Shown piece by piece: positions 36,337-50,300 of a stretch of DNA of 64,000 nt (the stretch's first letter is position 1; each line of letters starts with the position of its first letter). Both the position numbers and the translations under genes were made by a program. The notes beneath the pieces are model-generated. The model made no database searches. It saw nothing but the letters and a program-made list of their open reading frames with translations, and was not told the DNA's origin. Source of the stretch: Lingula anatina (taxonomy: Eukaryota > Brachiopoda > Lingulata > Lingulida > Lingulidae); assembly GCF_001039355.2 (NCBI RefSeq), contig NW_019775902.1, positions 716,518 to 780,517 on the forward strand, given 5' to 3'.

Positions 36337-39300
36337 CTAGGACCATATTCGGACGGTGAGGTCACTTCCTCCAGACACCAGATAGTCTCCTTTCTTGTCA
36401 AATACCAGACCCTGCACACCATCTTCGTGGCCCACCAGTGGCGTGATCTGCGAAGAGATGGCAGAACAAGATATCATATATAAATAAATATATAAAACAG
36501 CTGACCAGGATAATGAACAATATAACAATAATATACAAGGCACAGGGACATGAAAATTGCTTGGTTTTATCTTACTTATTTATTATTTTTCGTCCTATTT
36601 TTACAAGTCTGGGGATTATAACTGGTGAATGTATTTATGCCCTGGGAGTTTTAAAAAACATCAGAAGCAGGCACTATTTTTATAATATAATATAATATAA
36701 TATAATATAATATAATCACCTGTCCAGTGGCCACTTCATACATCTTTATGGTGGCATCATTGCTGCCAATTGCTAGGACCATTCCTGGTGAAATAATGAA
36801 TAAAGAATAATAATGGAATAATTATTTCTTAACAAATGCATCTCAAACTCGATGTAATGCTTGTCACAGTTTATCGCCGCTGGTGGGTACTAGGTGTGGC
36901 TCAAAGGGGGGGGGGGTGACACAGGCGCATCTTAAATAATTTTTTTTTAATTTCCATTAAAAAATGAATACAAAATACAGTAAGTACAGGTATATATATA
37001 CTAGACTTAGTATATGTACTGTAGTTGCTGAATTGGAAGAAAAATGCAAGACCTTTTTTGATGATGAAATATAAAATATATATAGCAAAAGAAAACGTAA
37101 TTTAGGGAATAATATGCAGTTATCAGCCAAAAATTACAAATATAAATGACCCTTTTTTCATAAATATTTGGTATTGTGATCTTACCTGAAGGATCAAAGG
37201 CCACCCTATTAGCTGGGTAGGGTCCCACGTCTATTGTAGTCATGGGTGCCACAGTGCGCACATCCCACAACTTAATAATGCCATACGAGTCACATGAAGC
37301 AATAGTGTCACCCTGCAAAAGAATCAAACATAGTAGCAAATTCACATATAATTAAGCAAATAGCAAAAGTATATAAAGATACATGTATATGTACAACAAG
37401 GACTTCAGGTTGGATTATAAAATTGTTGAGAATTAAGTAATACTTTTAATTTCAATAGAAAGCCACTCACCTTGAGATTGAAGACACAGTGGTTGATGGA
37501 GTGCATGTGACCATAGAAGGTCTGGGCACACAATCCCTGAAATGACAGGAAAACATTAGATGTGGCATCTATACAACCACATGTGAACAGTTTTTTTTCT
37601 TTCTTTACAGCTTTTGATTATTCATCCATAATCTTTAAAATAGGATAAATACATTTTCATACTACTACAAAAAAAAAAAAAAAAAAAAAATCTAAGATGA
37701 ATATTTTTAATTAAAAATAAACACCTCTTCAAAAATTTCATGAATTATTTAATTAATGAACAGTGAAACCAATTTGGCTAAACAATTCATCACAATATTG
37801 CAGTTAATGAGTGTAACATTTCAACTGTCATACCAAGGATGGGAAGTTATCGAAACTGATATGCGCATTGTAACTTTACTTAAACATTCAATTTTGACAA
37901 ACTGAATCCGGAAGGAAATCTGCCAAACCAGCAACACACACATGCACATTATTTCTCATGTCAACATGACCAAAAGACCTGAACACGTGTATCTAGCGTT
38001 GGCCAGACTTACCGTCCTGGCGTCCCACAGTGACAGAGTCTTGTCAGCGGAACACGTGGCCAGAGTGTTGGAGAATGGCAGGAACTCGATACTGTTCACA
38101 GAGTCAGCATGGCCACGCAGAGTAAACCGGCAACGCAAACTGGAGACAAAGATTTATTATAAAAAGATTAAATATTTTTTATAGTATGAGCTACATGTAC
38201 TGACAATATGATCTGAGCAAGGAATAGTAATGTAATAGTAATATGCCTGTGCATATAATATAAATTTTAAGCAGTGTACTTCACATTAAGTTAGGACTTT
38301 ACTGTTTACCTGGCTCTAGCAGATGGGGACAATGAACACATAACGATACACAGATACACAGTAGGAATTAATTTTAGTTACTTTTCCTTGCTCAGATCAA
38401 ACATTTGAGTAAAAATCTGTTTGAATATCTACAGCAATAACAGTCAAACTAATTAAACTGACACATCAATCCATTTTGTTTGCTATTTTACTGACAAAAT
38501 AAATTATTTGTATGTTTAAGTAACACATAATACACATACTGCACTGTACTAGATACACACGTATAGATGCAAATGTATACATGCTTTGCACAGTATGAGT
38601 GTGTGTGCATGCAAATGCATGTGTGCAAGTATGAATATTTGTGCATGTTCTCATATGTGTGTGTATATGTGGTGTTACCTGTTGAGATCCCAGACTTTAG
38701 AAGTGTTATCCATAGAGCATGTAGCCAGGAAATCCCCACAGGAATGCCAAGAGCAGCCCCACACTGGGAAAGAACATAGATAGAAGGTACTACATAATAC
38801 ACTGCATATATCACACCAAAAAATTCATAAAACAAACTAAAGTCAAAACTAGGTCTTAATTTTAAGAATAAAATTTGGTCTCGTCAAAAAAAAAAAAAAA
38901 AAAAAGGCAAGAGTGACTTAAATGGCCCTTTTACCATTGTACTATAAAGACACAATGGCAGTATTGAAATGACAGCTAATTAGTATATCACAACAAACAG
39001 CTGTACATATGAACTGCCGTACCTGCGTGGGTATGGTCCATAAAGGTGTGCACACATTCTGCCTTGGCAAAGTCCCAGATCTTCACTGTGGTGTCTCCAC
39101 TGGCTGTAGCCAGCTTGGCACCCCTGGAAAAGACAAACAAAATATTGTTTATTATCAAAAGACATAAAAAACTGTAAGATGCTGTTGTATGGTTCTAAGC
39201 AATGTAAATAGGGACATACAACAGGAGTATCTATGCACTTAAAGGGACACCAATGAGAGATTTTCAATAACACTTAAGCATCAAATTTTTCTAAACAGAA

Positions 39301-42300
39301 AAGTCCTAAAAAATTGACTACTTGCCAATTGGTTCTTTTTTCCACAAAAAAAGCCACCGCTCAACAGGCATGGCTGGAGGGATTTTTTTTTTTTTTTTTT
39401 TTTTGCTATGAAGTCACAGTCAGACACCTACTCTGTGTGGTGCTATTTTCTGCAAAAACGCCACTGAACAAAAGGTGTGGCTGAAGGTGACTTTTTTGCT
39501 GAGAAAGTCTGAAATCAACTGGCAATTACTGCAGCACCACTTACGAGGGGTGGAAGTCACAGTCGGACACCCAGTCTGTGTGGCCCTCTCCTGTCATAAT
39601 GATGTCCCCACTGGGAATAGCCCACAGCTTCCAGGTGTGGTCATCACTGGTGGTCGCCAGGATCTGCTTGCGAGGGTGGACAGCAACGCTGAGGGTGGAA
39701 TTAATCTGAGGTTATTGTCTAGAATAACTATCATAATTATAATACATGTTACAAGTGCTACTGAAATCAATTTGATTAGTTCAAGCGAGTGGGAACTTAA
39801 TTTTAAATGTTGGTGTGAGTGTATATGTGTGTGTGTGTGTTTGGGAGGGGGGGGGGGTGGAGGTGGGTTCATCTTATTCCCCCTGATTCTTGAAGTTATG
39901 AGTTAATTTTTTGTAATTATAGCTACTAGTGAAAGAAAAAAAATTAAGATGGCACCTTGTTTTCCTAACCCTTGTGAATATGGTTAAAAAAAGATTGAGG
40001 CTATTCACAATTAAGGCTGTTTCTTCGACTTTAACCCCTGAAACTCTGACAAAAAAAATGACAACCAATTTATCTTCTACATCAGACTTAATCTGCATAG
40101 ACCTTACCTGACGACTTACCTGCTGACTGCGTTAGAATGGGCCTGGAATGTGGTGGACAGCCGGAACCCTCCCGTCCTGGTCAAGTGTCCAGAGGGTGCC
40201 TTGACCTGGGTCAGGTAGGGGTTGACCCCAGTGTCGGGGGGGAAGGGGGTATCCTGGAATGATGCAAAACAGGTGTGATAAAATTAACAATGACATAGGA
40301 ATAAAAATATAAATAATGAATTTAATGTAGTGAGGTATAAATGGTACAAAGTTGCATTTGCCAGTTCTTTACATTATAAAACATTACACTAATATTACAG
40401 ATGTTATGCATAAAACAAAAATGCAAATATCATGAAAAAAAAATAAGCATATTGTGTAAATGCCAACAAACAGAACATAAAAGCGCAGGAGACTAAAAGG
40501 CTTTTAAACCAGACAGAGACACTTTGACAGTCTTTAAAGTGGCCACCAGTACATTTTAGCCTATGTTCAGTTGCACTGTACGTTGTTGTAAATAAATGCA
40601 AATAATTTGTGGAGAAAAAAATGAAATTATATTGGATGACGAGGGACAAATTAATTTGCCAGTAATTTCACCAAATACTCTTTATAACCAAAAGGAATAA
40701 GTAAAACCATGTGTATTACATTAGGATGTGAGCTGGTTGGTGGCAGGGACTCTTCCATGGTTTTAGATCTTCTCCTCTCCTCTGCTACTGCTCTCTGTGT
40801 GGGTCCTCTGCCCTCCTTGTCTACGTACAGCACTGTCCCCTTCTCACACAGCCTGGTGGAACGTGCACTCAACTCTGGAAGATGAGAAGATTCTAGGCTG
40901 AATGCAAATTATTCTGAGACCTATCATGATTTTGCTTTCTTTTGATCTCTTTTTTTTTCAATAATGCTACATGTTTGCATGTATTTAGACCAATGGAGAC
41001 ATGCATATCACTGTAAAATAATCAATAAAAATAATTAAAAGTTGCTTTTTTCCCTAAATTTAGCCATTTGAAGAAAAATGAATAATAAACAAAATAATGA
41101 ATGAATGCATATAAATCTAGAACAATTACTTAAAAGATTACTATACAGTGATACTCAAATACGTATACCCTACCTGACGTTTTTTCAGCAGAGGTCCCGC
41201 GATAAGCCTCCATGTTTCTGAGCGTGCTCTGTAGGCCTGTCACCTGACCCATAGCACGGTCGCGCTCTAACTTTGTCAACATTTTTTCCTTCATGGCCAC
41301 CTCATATTTCTGCTTTAGTTGTCTCAGAGTCGGCTCATAAGAAGTGTAATGCTTCTTCAGTCTGAAGGTAAGAGATTATATAATATCCAGTCATACCAGT
41401 ACATCTACTGGGTTATTTACATTTTGTATAAATAGTACTAGTACACATGACATTGTATATTTGCTTTCTGCTTGAATATTATAAATACATTGAAGAACCT
41501 GCACTTTTTAAACATGACATTGTACTATGTACATCTGAAGTACACGTCATGTAGTATCTAATTTTTTGAAAACTCATTAATCTGGAATACTTGCTTGTAT
41601 TAACACATTTATTAATTTCAAAAACATCTCATTTCAGAATTGAATGAAAGATAAACTGTTCTTTACAGAAAACATTATTAAGATATAATTAGTTTGTGTA
41701 GACACATAATAAGTAGGAGTCTACCAGAACTAAGGCTGTTACATGTAGTAACAGTTTTCAATTTCTCCCACATAAAATGCCATAATTACCTTTTGATATC
41801 TGTAATAAGCTTGTTCTTCTCTTGCACGACCCGTTTGTGGTGCATGCGATGATAATCTCGTTCTTTTCGCAACTTGACATAAGTGTCTTTGGCTTTCCTG
41901 TAATGACAAAATAGTCATGTAATGACAGGGATTATATAACACATTGTGACAGTAAATAGGAGCTGCATAGTCATCTTAATGGGAGATGCATGTAGGTACA
42001 TGTACACTTGTATGCTGTTAATATGGGCAAAATTGGTCAAAATAGCTTTTCTCCTATTTCTGTCATGTAAAATACCTAGACTAGATATAAATACTATAAA
42101 ATTAAACACTTTGAGCAAATTTTCCCTTTTTCGTTGTTTAATTCACCACCCCACAAGCTTCTGTTTTTAATCTCTGCCCCTGTTTATTGTTAATTTAACT
42201 GCTTTGTAAATTGACTTAAGATAGTGATCAGTTTGCGGTGTAACTCTGTAACTACATGTGATTCAAATATCATCATGAAAATTGGTGTGGTTGATGACAA

Positions 42301-43490
42301 AGATGAGATCTACAATTTGTTACCAGCATTTGCCTTTGAAATTTTTTGTTCATGAGATATGAGCTCTAATTAAGAAGTTCCATCAAACAAAGTCATTATT
42401 TCACCTCTTTACTGATAAAATCAGAAAAAAAAACATTGAAAAAGAAACCTTGGCACAAAATTGTAGAACTTATAATATTGTAGAACTTAAACAGGCTTTG
42501 ACACGATGTTGATAGATGTATATGTTCAAGTGAGAGGAGATCTGCTTAAATTCGAAAACAATTTTCAACACAAAACCACTGCTGTTGTGTCATCATCAAA
42601 TTCATCTTGATGTATTTTTGATGTGAAAGCATTATCTCATAACATGACAAGGTTTATTAACTTTATATCTGCATTATCTGAGCAGATAAGAAAATAGATC
42701 TTTATGTACTAATTCCCCTAAACTACATAAATCTTCATGTTATTGTGGTTTATTAAACTGGCCAAAATGCAAGGATTGGCGTGATTCTATGTGGGCTAAT
42801 GAGAGCTAGGCTGAGGTGTAATCAAGTGATCAAAATGTTTACATGTTGCTAATTACTGATAACAATTTGAAGTCATTTCTTTGTCTTCAATCAAGTTCAC
42901 TGTATACAAAGTATTCATGTACATGTACCAAGCTATCCTAAGTCCTTAAAAAGAAATCAAATCTCATTTCTCCCAAATAAATACCAAGGGAATCAATTTA
43001 TTTTCATTGGGAGAGATATTGCAGTGACAAAGGAAGAGCACAGAGACACAGCCATATTCCCATAAACCTAGATGTTTACTCCACAGGCTTGGAAGCAAAA
43101 CGTTTCTACCCAAACTAGAGGGGAGTGGAGTGGAGTAGGAGAATGGTCACACTGGAATAGAGCCCTAGTTCAGTCACTTACAGGGCAGCCTCCTTGTATT
43201 TGTCCACTTCTTTCCTCAGGTGTTTTACTTCACTGTCCAGCTGCTGGTTCTTGGTGTAGATGTCCGGCACCACCCCAATGTCCTCCTCATTCAGCTCTCC
43301 TTTCTGCTGGAGCTCATACCTGACAGAGAGAGGGTATAACTTCATGTAATAATATACTAAGAGAGATCATACCTAACAGAAAGAGGGTGACACTTCATAA
43401 AATTATTGTATACTAGGGCTCTGGTGGTGGTGGTGGTAATTTTAAGCACTGACAGACTCAAGATTTTTATTTTATTTATTTATTCTATTT

Positions 43491-43529
<39 letters not shown>

Positions 43530-45477
43530 TTTTTCGTGGGGGGGAAGGGAGAAATAAAAAAAATTACCTTGCACTTTAAATATAAAAAGTTAACAAGAGC
43601 AATTTTATTGTAATAAACGAGGCACAGGCCTTACATGGAAATATCCTAGGTTTTGTTTCATTACACTTGTCTAACTATAATTATATTTTTTCCTTTTCTT
43701 CCCAAGTAGCTGTCAGTCTAGTTTAGCTATTTCTGATTATTTAAACCAAGCTCAATATCCTCAGCCAAAGTATAGTAGACTTAGTCTAATTTTTTTCAGG
43801 ATGAAAAGCTAAGACTAACATTTGATAACTGTGTAGTAAATAGTTTTAATTATACTAGTAAGCATGGAGAATCTGTTTAAAATGAAAAATTGTCTGAACA
43901 GAGTATATTTACCATTCTGTCTGAAAGTAGTCCAGTGTTTTGTACAAATTCATTTTCACCAGGAAGTTCCTGACAAAGTCATCGACCACCTCCGGCTTGG
44001 TGGACACCGAGGCTCGGGGAGGCGCACTCTTCTTTTCCTGGAAATCAAAATAATTTTTTAAAAATAAAGTAGAGAATATACAATTATTTCTCTAATTTTG
44101 TGAAAATATAAAATAAATAATTTTTGCTAAATACTTGAAAATAAGCTTTTTGGCATCTTCCTTATAAATAGTCTATTTTTTCCAAGTAAAAGGGCAAATT
44201 TTAAGTATCAAAATAACATTCGCTTCCACCACATGGAACACAAGCCTGCAGCTCATTATACAGAACAATCACATGTTCATCAAGTGCCTGGCCAAAACAC
44301 TCAGCATATTACTGCACAAATTGCTTCTCCTCTACAGCATAAGCTCAACTGGATCATGTAAAACAAAAATGAAAAACCAAACAAATAGCTATAATTACCG
44401 TTGCCTGGGTATCCTCTTGTGATTCTCGTATGGTCCTAACAGCAGCATCAAGATCATCATCTAACTCTGAAAGAAAAAAGAAAATGGATGATAAATGGAG
44501 ACACAATGATTGCATATACCCGTACGTTTGTACATATAATTTAAGACATTTAATGGAAACCATCCTAAATTGCAGAAGCCAGGCAATTCCATCTATTTTG
44601 ACTTTCCATCTACTTCGAATTCTTTAACAAAACTGAATAATAGTTCAATGAAGAGTGGCAAAGAAACATGTACATGTACCTGATGTTCTGGTTGGAAGCA
44701 AAATGTAACATTTAGTGTTTACAGTTTGTCCATGTGTGTGTATGTGGGGGGGGGGAGGCAGGGGTGATGAGGGAGGTAATCATCCTGCATGATGTTGTGA
44801 TATATGACGGCAGTGTTTCATAGATAACATAAGAATTAAATGTTTTGCTATCTAACAGTGAAATCAATGGCTGCAGAAAAATATTGAAAAATTGATTTTT
44901 AAAATAATAGGACATTTATTGTGAGCTTACCAACAAAATCTTCATCGATAGGCACCTCTTCATATTGGTAATCTTCATCAGACTCATATACTATTTCCTG
45001 ATCTGAGGATACTGTTAAGGATACCCAACAATCTTACACATAACTAAACAAAAATAAAAACAAAAGCAAAAAAGGACATGCATTTAAAGCAGCATGAAAA
45101 TTAAATGTGTCAGTTTAGAAATCGAGTCGCTTTGCAAATTTTTCAGGAATAAAACTGTAAATGTTATGCAAGTCACACTGAAAATAATATTTAGCAGTTA
45201 CAACTGAAGAACTGGAGTAAGAATAGCTGCTAATTTAGCTTTTCTTTGAATAAACTACAAGTGTAGTAATAACTTTGGCTTGTCACTGATGCCAATGGAA
45301 ATAAAGGTTTGATGAATGTAAGATGCATAACATATATATATCAAAAATCACCAATTCGTGAGTATTAAAGTAAATGTCTTCATATTTTCAATAGGAAACA
45401 TCCTTAAACGACAAAACACTTAGCATAATAGCAAAAAGGATACGTTCTAAGTAGAATGCTCGATCTTCGGCAGCCAT
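36337..45477 (-). CDS. SPAG16: SPAG16/PF20 axonemal WD40 protein
   Basis: Seventeen coding exons: 45444-45477, 44931-45011, 44399-44466, 43913-44037, 43182-43319, 41790-41897, 41174-41361, 40720-40874, 40120-40253, 39545-39688, 39023-39123, 38679-38763, 38013-38139, 37471-37536, 37186-37312, 36720-36784, 36337-36447. All phases join and give 618 residues, close to the long vertebrate form (about 630). Order: acidic N-terminus (YESDEDYQYEEVP), LisH-like segment (DDFVRNFLVKMNLYKTLDYF), coiled coil (ERDYHRMHHKRVVQEKNKL, then HYTSYEPTLRQL), a PFPPDTGVNPYLTQV linker, then seven WD40 blades from about residue 340 to the end (KLWAIPSGD, VKIWDFAK, SKVWDLN, LSLWDART, IKLWDVRT, VRIWS). Family knowledge: PF20/SPAG16 is a central-pair protein of the 9+2 axoneme needed for ciliary and sperm motility. 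The start is MAAEDRAFYL, the first ATG, next to a possible X-box. Confidence 0.96.
36680..36716. repeat. (TATAA)n microsatellite
   Basis: About seven 5-bp units directly adjoining the donor of SPAG16 exon 16. Confidence 0.9.
37804..37882 (+). repeat. 79-bp perfect repeat, copy 2 (SPAG16 intron)
   Basis: Exact copy of 35001-35079 in the same chromosomal orientation, in the intron between SPAG16 exons 13 and 14, hence antisense to that transcript. Confidence 0.95.
43474..43532. repeat. (TTTA)n microsatellite
   Basis: About 14 units, slightly interrupted, in a SPAG16 intron. Confidence 0.9.
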
Positions 45478-45491
45478 CTTGTTTGCCTTTC

Positions 45492-45504
45492 GTTGCTATG
45501 TCAG
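45492..45504 (+). promoter_or_regulatory. Possible RFX X-box half site upstream of SPAG16
   Basis: GTTGCTATGTCAG lies about 15-27 bp upstream of the SPAG16 ATG. The first half fits the X-box half-site GTYGCYATR bound by RFX factors that drive ciliary genes; the second half is degenerate. The position is typical of X-boxes in ciliary promoters, but one half-site is weak evidence. Confidence 0.3.
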
Positions 45505-45608
45505 AGCAGTGCGCACGCGCAAACTACGACTTCCTCTTAAGTGCCTTTGGTGTCCTTGGAGTGTGACGTTGGGATGATGGGGATGGGTATATTTTTAGTT
45601 GTAGGCTA

Positions 45609-45609
45609 G

Positions 45610-45653
<44 letters not shown>
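45609..45653. repeat. (GA)n microsatellite
   Basis: GA dinucleotides with one interruption, upstream of SPAG16. Confidence 0.95.
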
Positions 45654-45870
45654 CCTTGTTGTACAGAGAAAAAAGATCTGTTGTACAGAGAAAAAAGATC
45701 AAGCGCATGCCCAAGCTGCACCTACCTTCAATTTTAAGATTATTTTAATTAAAATAATTAAAATAATCTAAAGTTTGGGCGATTTTTTCAGTGGACCTAC
45801 TGATTGTTCGAAGTTAAGGGTTGTGATTGGTGAAATTAGAAACACGACAGCAAGGTTATAGGCCTACAGT

Positions 45871-46242
45871 TAAAGATGCACAGTCAATGTTTTGCCACAA
45901 AAGCCAACCAAATGCAAGCATACCGTTTCAAGTAGTATTAGGCCTACTAAGAAAATAACGGCATTTTTTAATTTTACCCCCCAAAAATTATATTTGGACG
46001 GATTTTTCTGCTAGCATTCTATGTTGTATATCCATGGGACAGAAAAGTAGGTCAGGAAAGTAGTTTCTGGTCAAACATTTAAAGAAAGGAGCAGTTTGAA
46101 GCTCTTTTATGGCTCAACGAGTGATTTATTCAGTTTATCCCTTGGCAAGTCGAATTTATCTGAGTCGTATAAGAAACTAGTAGAAGCGGTTTATATATAT
46201 GTTACTGGGGATCCACCCTCCACCGATGCTCGGTTCATACAG
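45871..46242 (+). repeat. Dispersed repeat family R1, copy 2
   Basis: Aligns along its whole length with 4641-5010, same orientation. It has an extra ggcct insertion and diverges near the right end. Confidence 0.8.
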
Positions 46243-47105
46243 TAGGCCTACGAACGAAATTGTTTCCTTGCCTAATCGCACATATTTGTCACCTATGCGG
46301 GCCTGTAGGCCTAAATTAATTATGTGAGGCACTAGGCCCTATACATATAGTTTTCCTTTTGTGAGCCGAACAAAATTGTTTTCTTTTATGACTTTGAAAT
46401 AAGCTATGAATTTGATGAAAATCTGTTGCCTGAACATGACAAAGACAAGTTAATTTCAGGGAGAATCGAAATGAAAGATCTGCCAAGTATTAAATTATTA
46501 TTTTTAAAAAAGAAAAAAAAACGTTTTATATATCTTTTGCAAGTTGTTTATTATTCTTATAGTGACTCAATAATTTAGATCTATGGCTGCTTATTGTGAT
46601 GAAATGAATTTTAAATAAAGTTGTTGTTTTTTTTCAGTCTAAATTTGTTTCATTCACAAAGCTATTGAAAATTGATATGCATCAGACAAATAGACTGTAA
46701 AGTAATAGTTCTATAAAAAGGAAAAGTTAGCGAATTTTTGACCCAAACCTTTTTTGTGATTGATTAGCATAATAATACTTAAATAAGGATAAATGGCCCA
46801 CGAGAGTCCGTTACCCGTTTACAATTGCCATGCAATGTCCGTACGCCGAGGGGATAGCGCAATGCCATCTCGGTATTTTTTACGGTCTACGGGCTTACGA
46901 TTTTAAAAATTGTCTATAGTTACAGCTTGACAAAATCGTAGAGACTGCGGAGGCCTTAAATCCGTGCGATTCCGTGCGATTTCGCACGGCCACCGTCTAC
47001 CTCCGCTCAGACGCCGTACGAAAAGTGAATTACGGGCATTATACGTACATCGTACGGCCTCGCATTTCAAATTTAAACTCCATTTTACAACCATCTTTTG
47101 CCAAC
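46243..47105. other. Non-coding interval downstream of the secreted-protein gene
   Basis: AT-rich DNA to about 46790, then an unusually CG-rich patch (46800-47070) with repeated CCGTACG/CGTACG words and a perfect 8-bp hairpin (CCGTGCGA-tt-TCGCACGG, starting near 46973). No gene recognised. Confidence 0.4.
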
Positions 47106-47111
47106 TTTATT
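47106..47111 (-). terminator. Poly(A) signal AATAAA of the secreted-protein gene
   Basis: AATAAA on the minus strand about 213 nt beyond the stop codon at 47324-47326. Confidence 0.5.
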
Positions 47112-47323
47112 TGTACATCGCAAATCCTGTACTTGGGCTTGTTAGCCAAAATTATCAGTAGACAATATCTGATATCGAAGAACTCCTCTTTTCATGATTG
47201 CATGTAATAAAGTCAGAGCTGTTCTGAATCTTGAATATGATATATCAATATATAAGGTCCTTTGATAAGGAAGTCACAAGGAGGAAAAAGACAAGGTACT
47301 GCTTCTCATTTACCGCAGGGTAT

Positions 47324-50300
47324 CTATTCTTCATAGGGCTCCCCGAAAACCACGAGAAACGCGGATCCAGAAAATGAAAGGCCGGGGCAGACAGCCCTCC
47401 CGCACTCGAGCGACAGCTGCACGTCGTCAGGCTTGGTTCTCACGCCCTGCTGCCTTTGCCAGCTACGCACTATGTTCCCCGGTAGCTGCACCTTCAGGCA
47501 GATACGGTGCCCACAGGTCGCAGGATTACACAACGGGGACACGCTCACACGGCACCGAATTCTGACCGGTCCGAGCCACCGCGGCTGTCCAGCTTCCAGA
47601 CCACAGGAGACGGGAGGGATTTGCCCGCTGCGAAGGTGGATGGGAAGAGTGACTGGGACATAGAGTTCTCCTCGAGTTGGAAAGGGTGATTTCTCAAAAC
47701 GGACGTCGAATGTAGCAAACTGGTCTCGCCTGTTGTTAACATCTGTAGAGGTAAAAGTTGTATTAGCATTTTTTGTGTTTTATTATATGATTATAGACTT
47801 TGTGTTTCGGGCATCTCTGGGATATATTCTATTCCAAGGTGAAACCTCTACCGTCGGCGTCGGTCAATTATCCCAGCTTCGGGTCGAATATGTTCCCGAG
47901 ATGATCACACTCAGAGTCAATTATTATATTATATTATATTATATTATATTATATTATATTATATTATTGCGCGAAAAAGTTGACCTCATCATAGTTTCAG
48001 CTATACATTAGATTTTTTTCATTAATCTCACGTATATTGAAAACAATATACCAAGCCAAACATTCTCTAATAACTCGTCTGTGGTAAACCCGAAACATAA
48101 AACCACACTGCTTTCATTTTCACCTGAGCATGAATGTAAAAAGTGCCTATTATTGACACATTTTGAATAATAGAGAGAAAGACTAAGAGTACATGGAACA
48201 CACGAATTGTGTGGGAAGCACACTCGCATTTGCGTTTAGTAAAGTGTTTCTAAGCAGTGATTCTGTTTCACTTTGGAACAAAAAATAACTGCAGTTCGTG
48301 GCGACTTCCTGGTGCAAGGAAACTGTAATAACGTGAGTCATGTGTTTTAGAATGACAGCTAATGATGTAGGCAGAGTGCGATATGAGACACATATACGTG
48401 CGGGTTATTAAAACCTCATGCCTTAACAGTTCTTAGGACTTACAAAAACAGATACCACTTAAACTGTAACAAGGACATAAGTGATATTTTAAGACAGGGC
48501 CTCATAAACGATAATTGATGTCTTCTAAGGCGGCACGTACTTTCGACATGGACCCAGGTAATTGTGTCACGCACCCCGTGTTTGCAATTGATGGCTCAAA
48601 ACATACATCTTCTGAACAGGTGCGCTCACTAGTGGTTTTCTTTTACATACTTAAACACATTCCCCTTACTATATTACATAGATCTAGAACTTCCCTTCAT
48701 CGAAATGTAGCCTATATCTTTACTTTTTAATAAAATTACTAGAAGGTGTATATATATTAAGAAAATTTCTGCATGCCGCTAAGTGTACAGGTATCTTTGG
48801 GTTAATACTGGACATTCTAACCACTACAACTTTAAATATGGAAGCATGTAGAGTTCAGTCCAGGCCAGTGATAAAAATCAAGGTTTAACCTAGAACAGCT
48901 ACAAACTTGGCAGATTCATATATAATGGAGCATACTTGCACTTACCTGCCTAATCCCTTATCCAGACTATACTGTAGTTTCAAATTGCAAAAATAATACT
49001 TCGTCCAATGTATAAGCAAACTACCTTAGTCTAAACTAGTCATATTACATAAATTATGATTATGTTAGTCAGACTGATTAAACACCGGCCCATATCTGTC
49101 TGAATCTGATGCTGTTCGAAAATTAAGACAACATTGACCCAAAAGCGCCTTTAACCTAGTTACTCTTTGATCGACGGTCAAAACTATCTTGGCACAATTT
49201 CAGTGGCCCCACAGACCCGATGGGCTATTTTTTTTTTTTTTTTTTTTTTTTTTTTGGCTATCCTTAATCGGGCCACTGTCGATTCATGACAGGGTATCCC
49301 ACAGCCCAGCCCAGCCCAGCCCTCCCCCCCCCCCCAGCCAAATCAGAAATAGATACCATTCACCCATTCACTTACTGGGCAATTTGTTCCTATAGGCTAC
49401 CGAAGACTGCGGTGGGTTGGGCGTTAAGATCATTTGGCTCCTCATGTACGCTTCTCGGTTACATTCTGAGCTCAGTAAATGGGTCACCGTCAAAGGGCGG
49501 CTTCGGGGACCTAAGAAAATTGTAAATGATATTAAAAATCAATGCCAATGAATTTAAAAGTGCACAGTGAGAAAAAGACTTTTATGTAGTAAGTAAGAAA
49601 AAAAATTTTTTTTAGAAATTTTAGCAATCTGGTCTTAATTACGAGGGCCTACCATATCCACAACCGTTCACAGATATGAAGGCCATAATATTGAGTTTTG
49701 AATTATTATAATTATTATTTAAAAGCTGAACGCGTATTACTTGCGTCATAACGATGAGAGATTGCCAATAACAGAAAATAATGTAAATCATATACTTGAA
49801 TTATAGTGAAAATATAGATACGAACTTGGACATCCGGCGGATCTTGCTTATTTTGTGTCAAGGAATTGTAATTTAGGTTAACATCGAAACTAGTATAAAG
49901 TCAAACGCAAGCCTATAGTAAATGCCCAACGTCAATGGTCCAGAAAAAAGCAAATAAAACCATATACACATACATTCAATATAATGGGGCACTAACAATT
50001 TACATTTGCCGGCAAAAGGGATGAACTATCGAAAACATTTCTCCACAATATTACCAAAGCCCATAAAATACACCATCTTCAGCCTGAGACAAATAAAATC
50101 ATGTCATATAATCTGCATCAAACTCAAAAATATACCGTACCAAAATCGAGAACTATCAAATTTTCAAAGACCCTAATTCCATAGGAACTGAACACTTTAA
50201 AGAACTAACCCAACTTTATAGTGCGTTTTTAATGAAATGTATTTTTAAATATCCTCAAAGCACCATATGTTTTATGTGTTCATTTGAGACAATTTTCCAA

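Noticed and set aside
47545-47769. Minus-strand ORF MLIQLLPLQMLTTGETSLLH
   Set aside because: Wrong frame across the acceptor of the secreted-protein exon; the phase fixed by the signal-peptide exon selects another frame.
48515-48730. Plus-strand ORF MMSSKAARTFDMDPGNC with two possible donors
   Set aside because: Tempting as a first exon, but no acceptor exon in phase was found before the next feature, and it lies in the intron of an opposite-strand gene.
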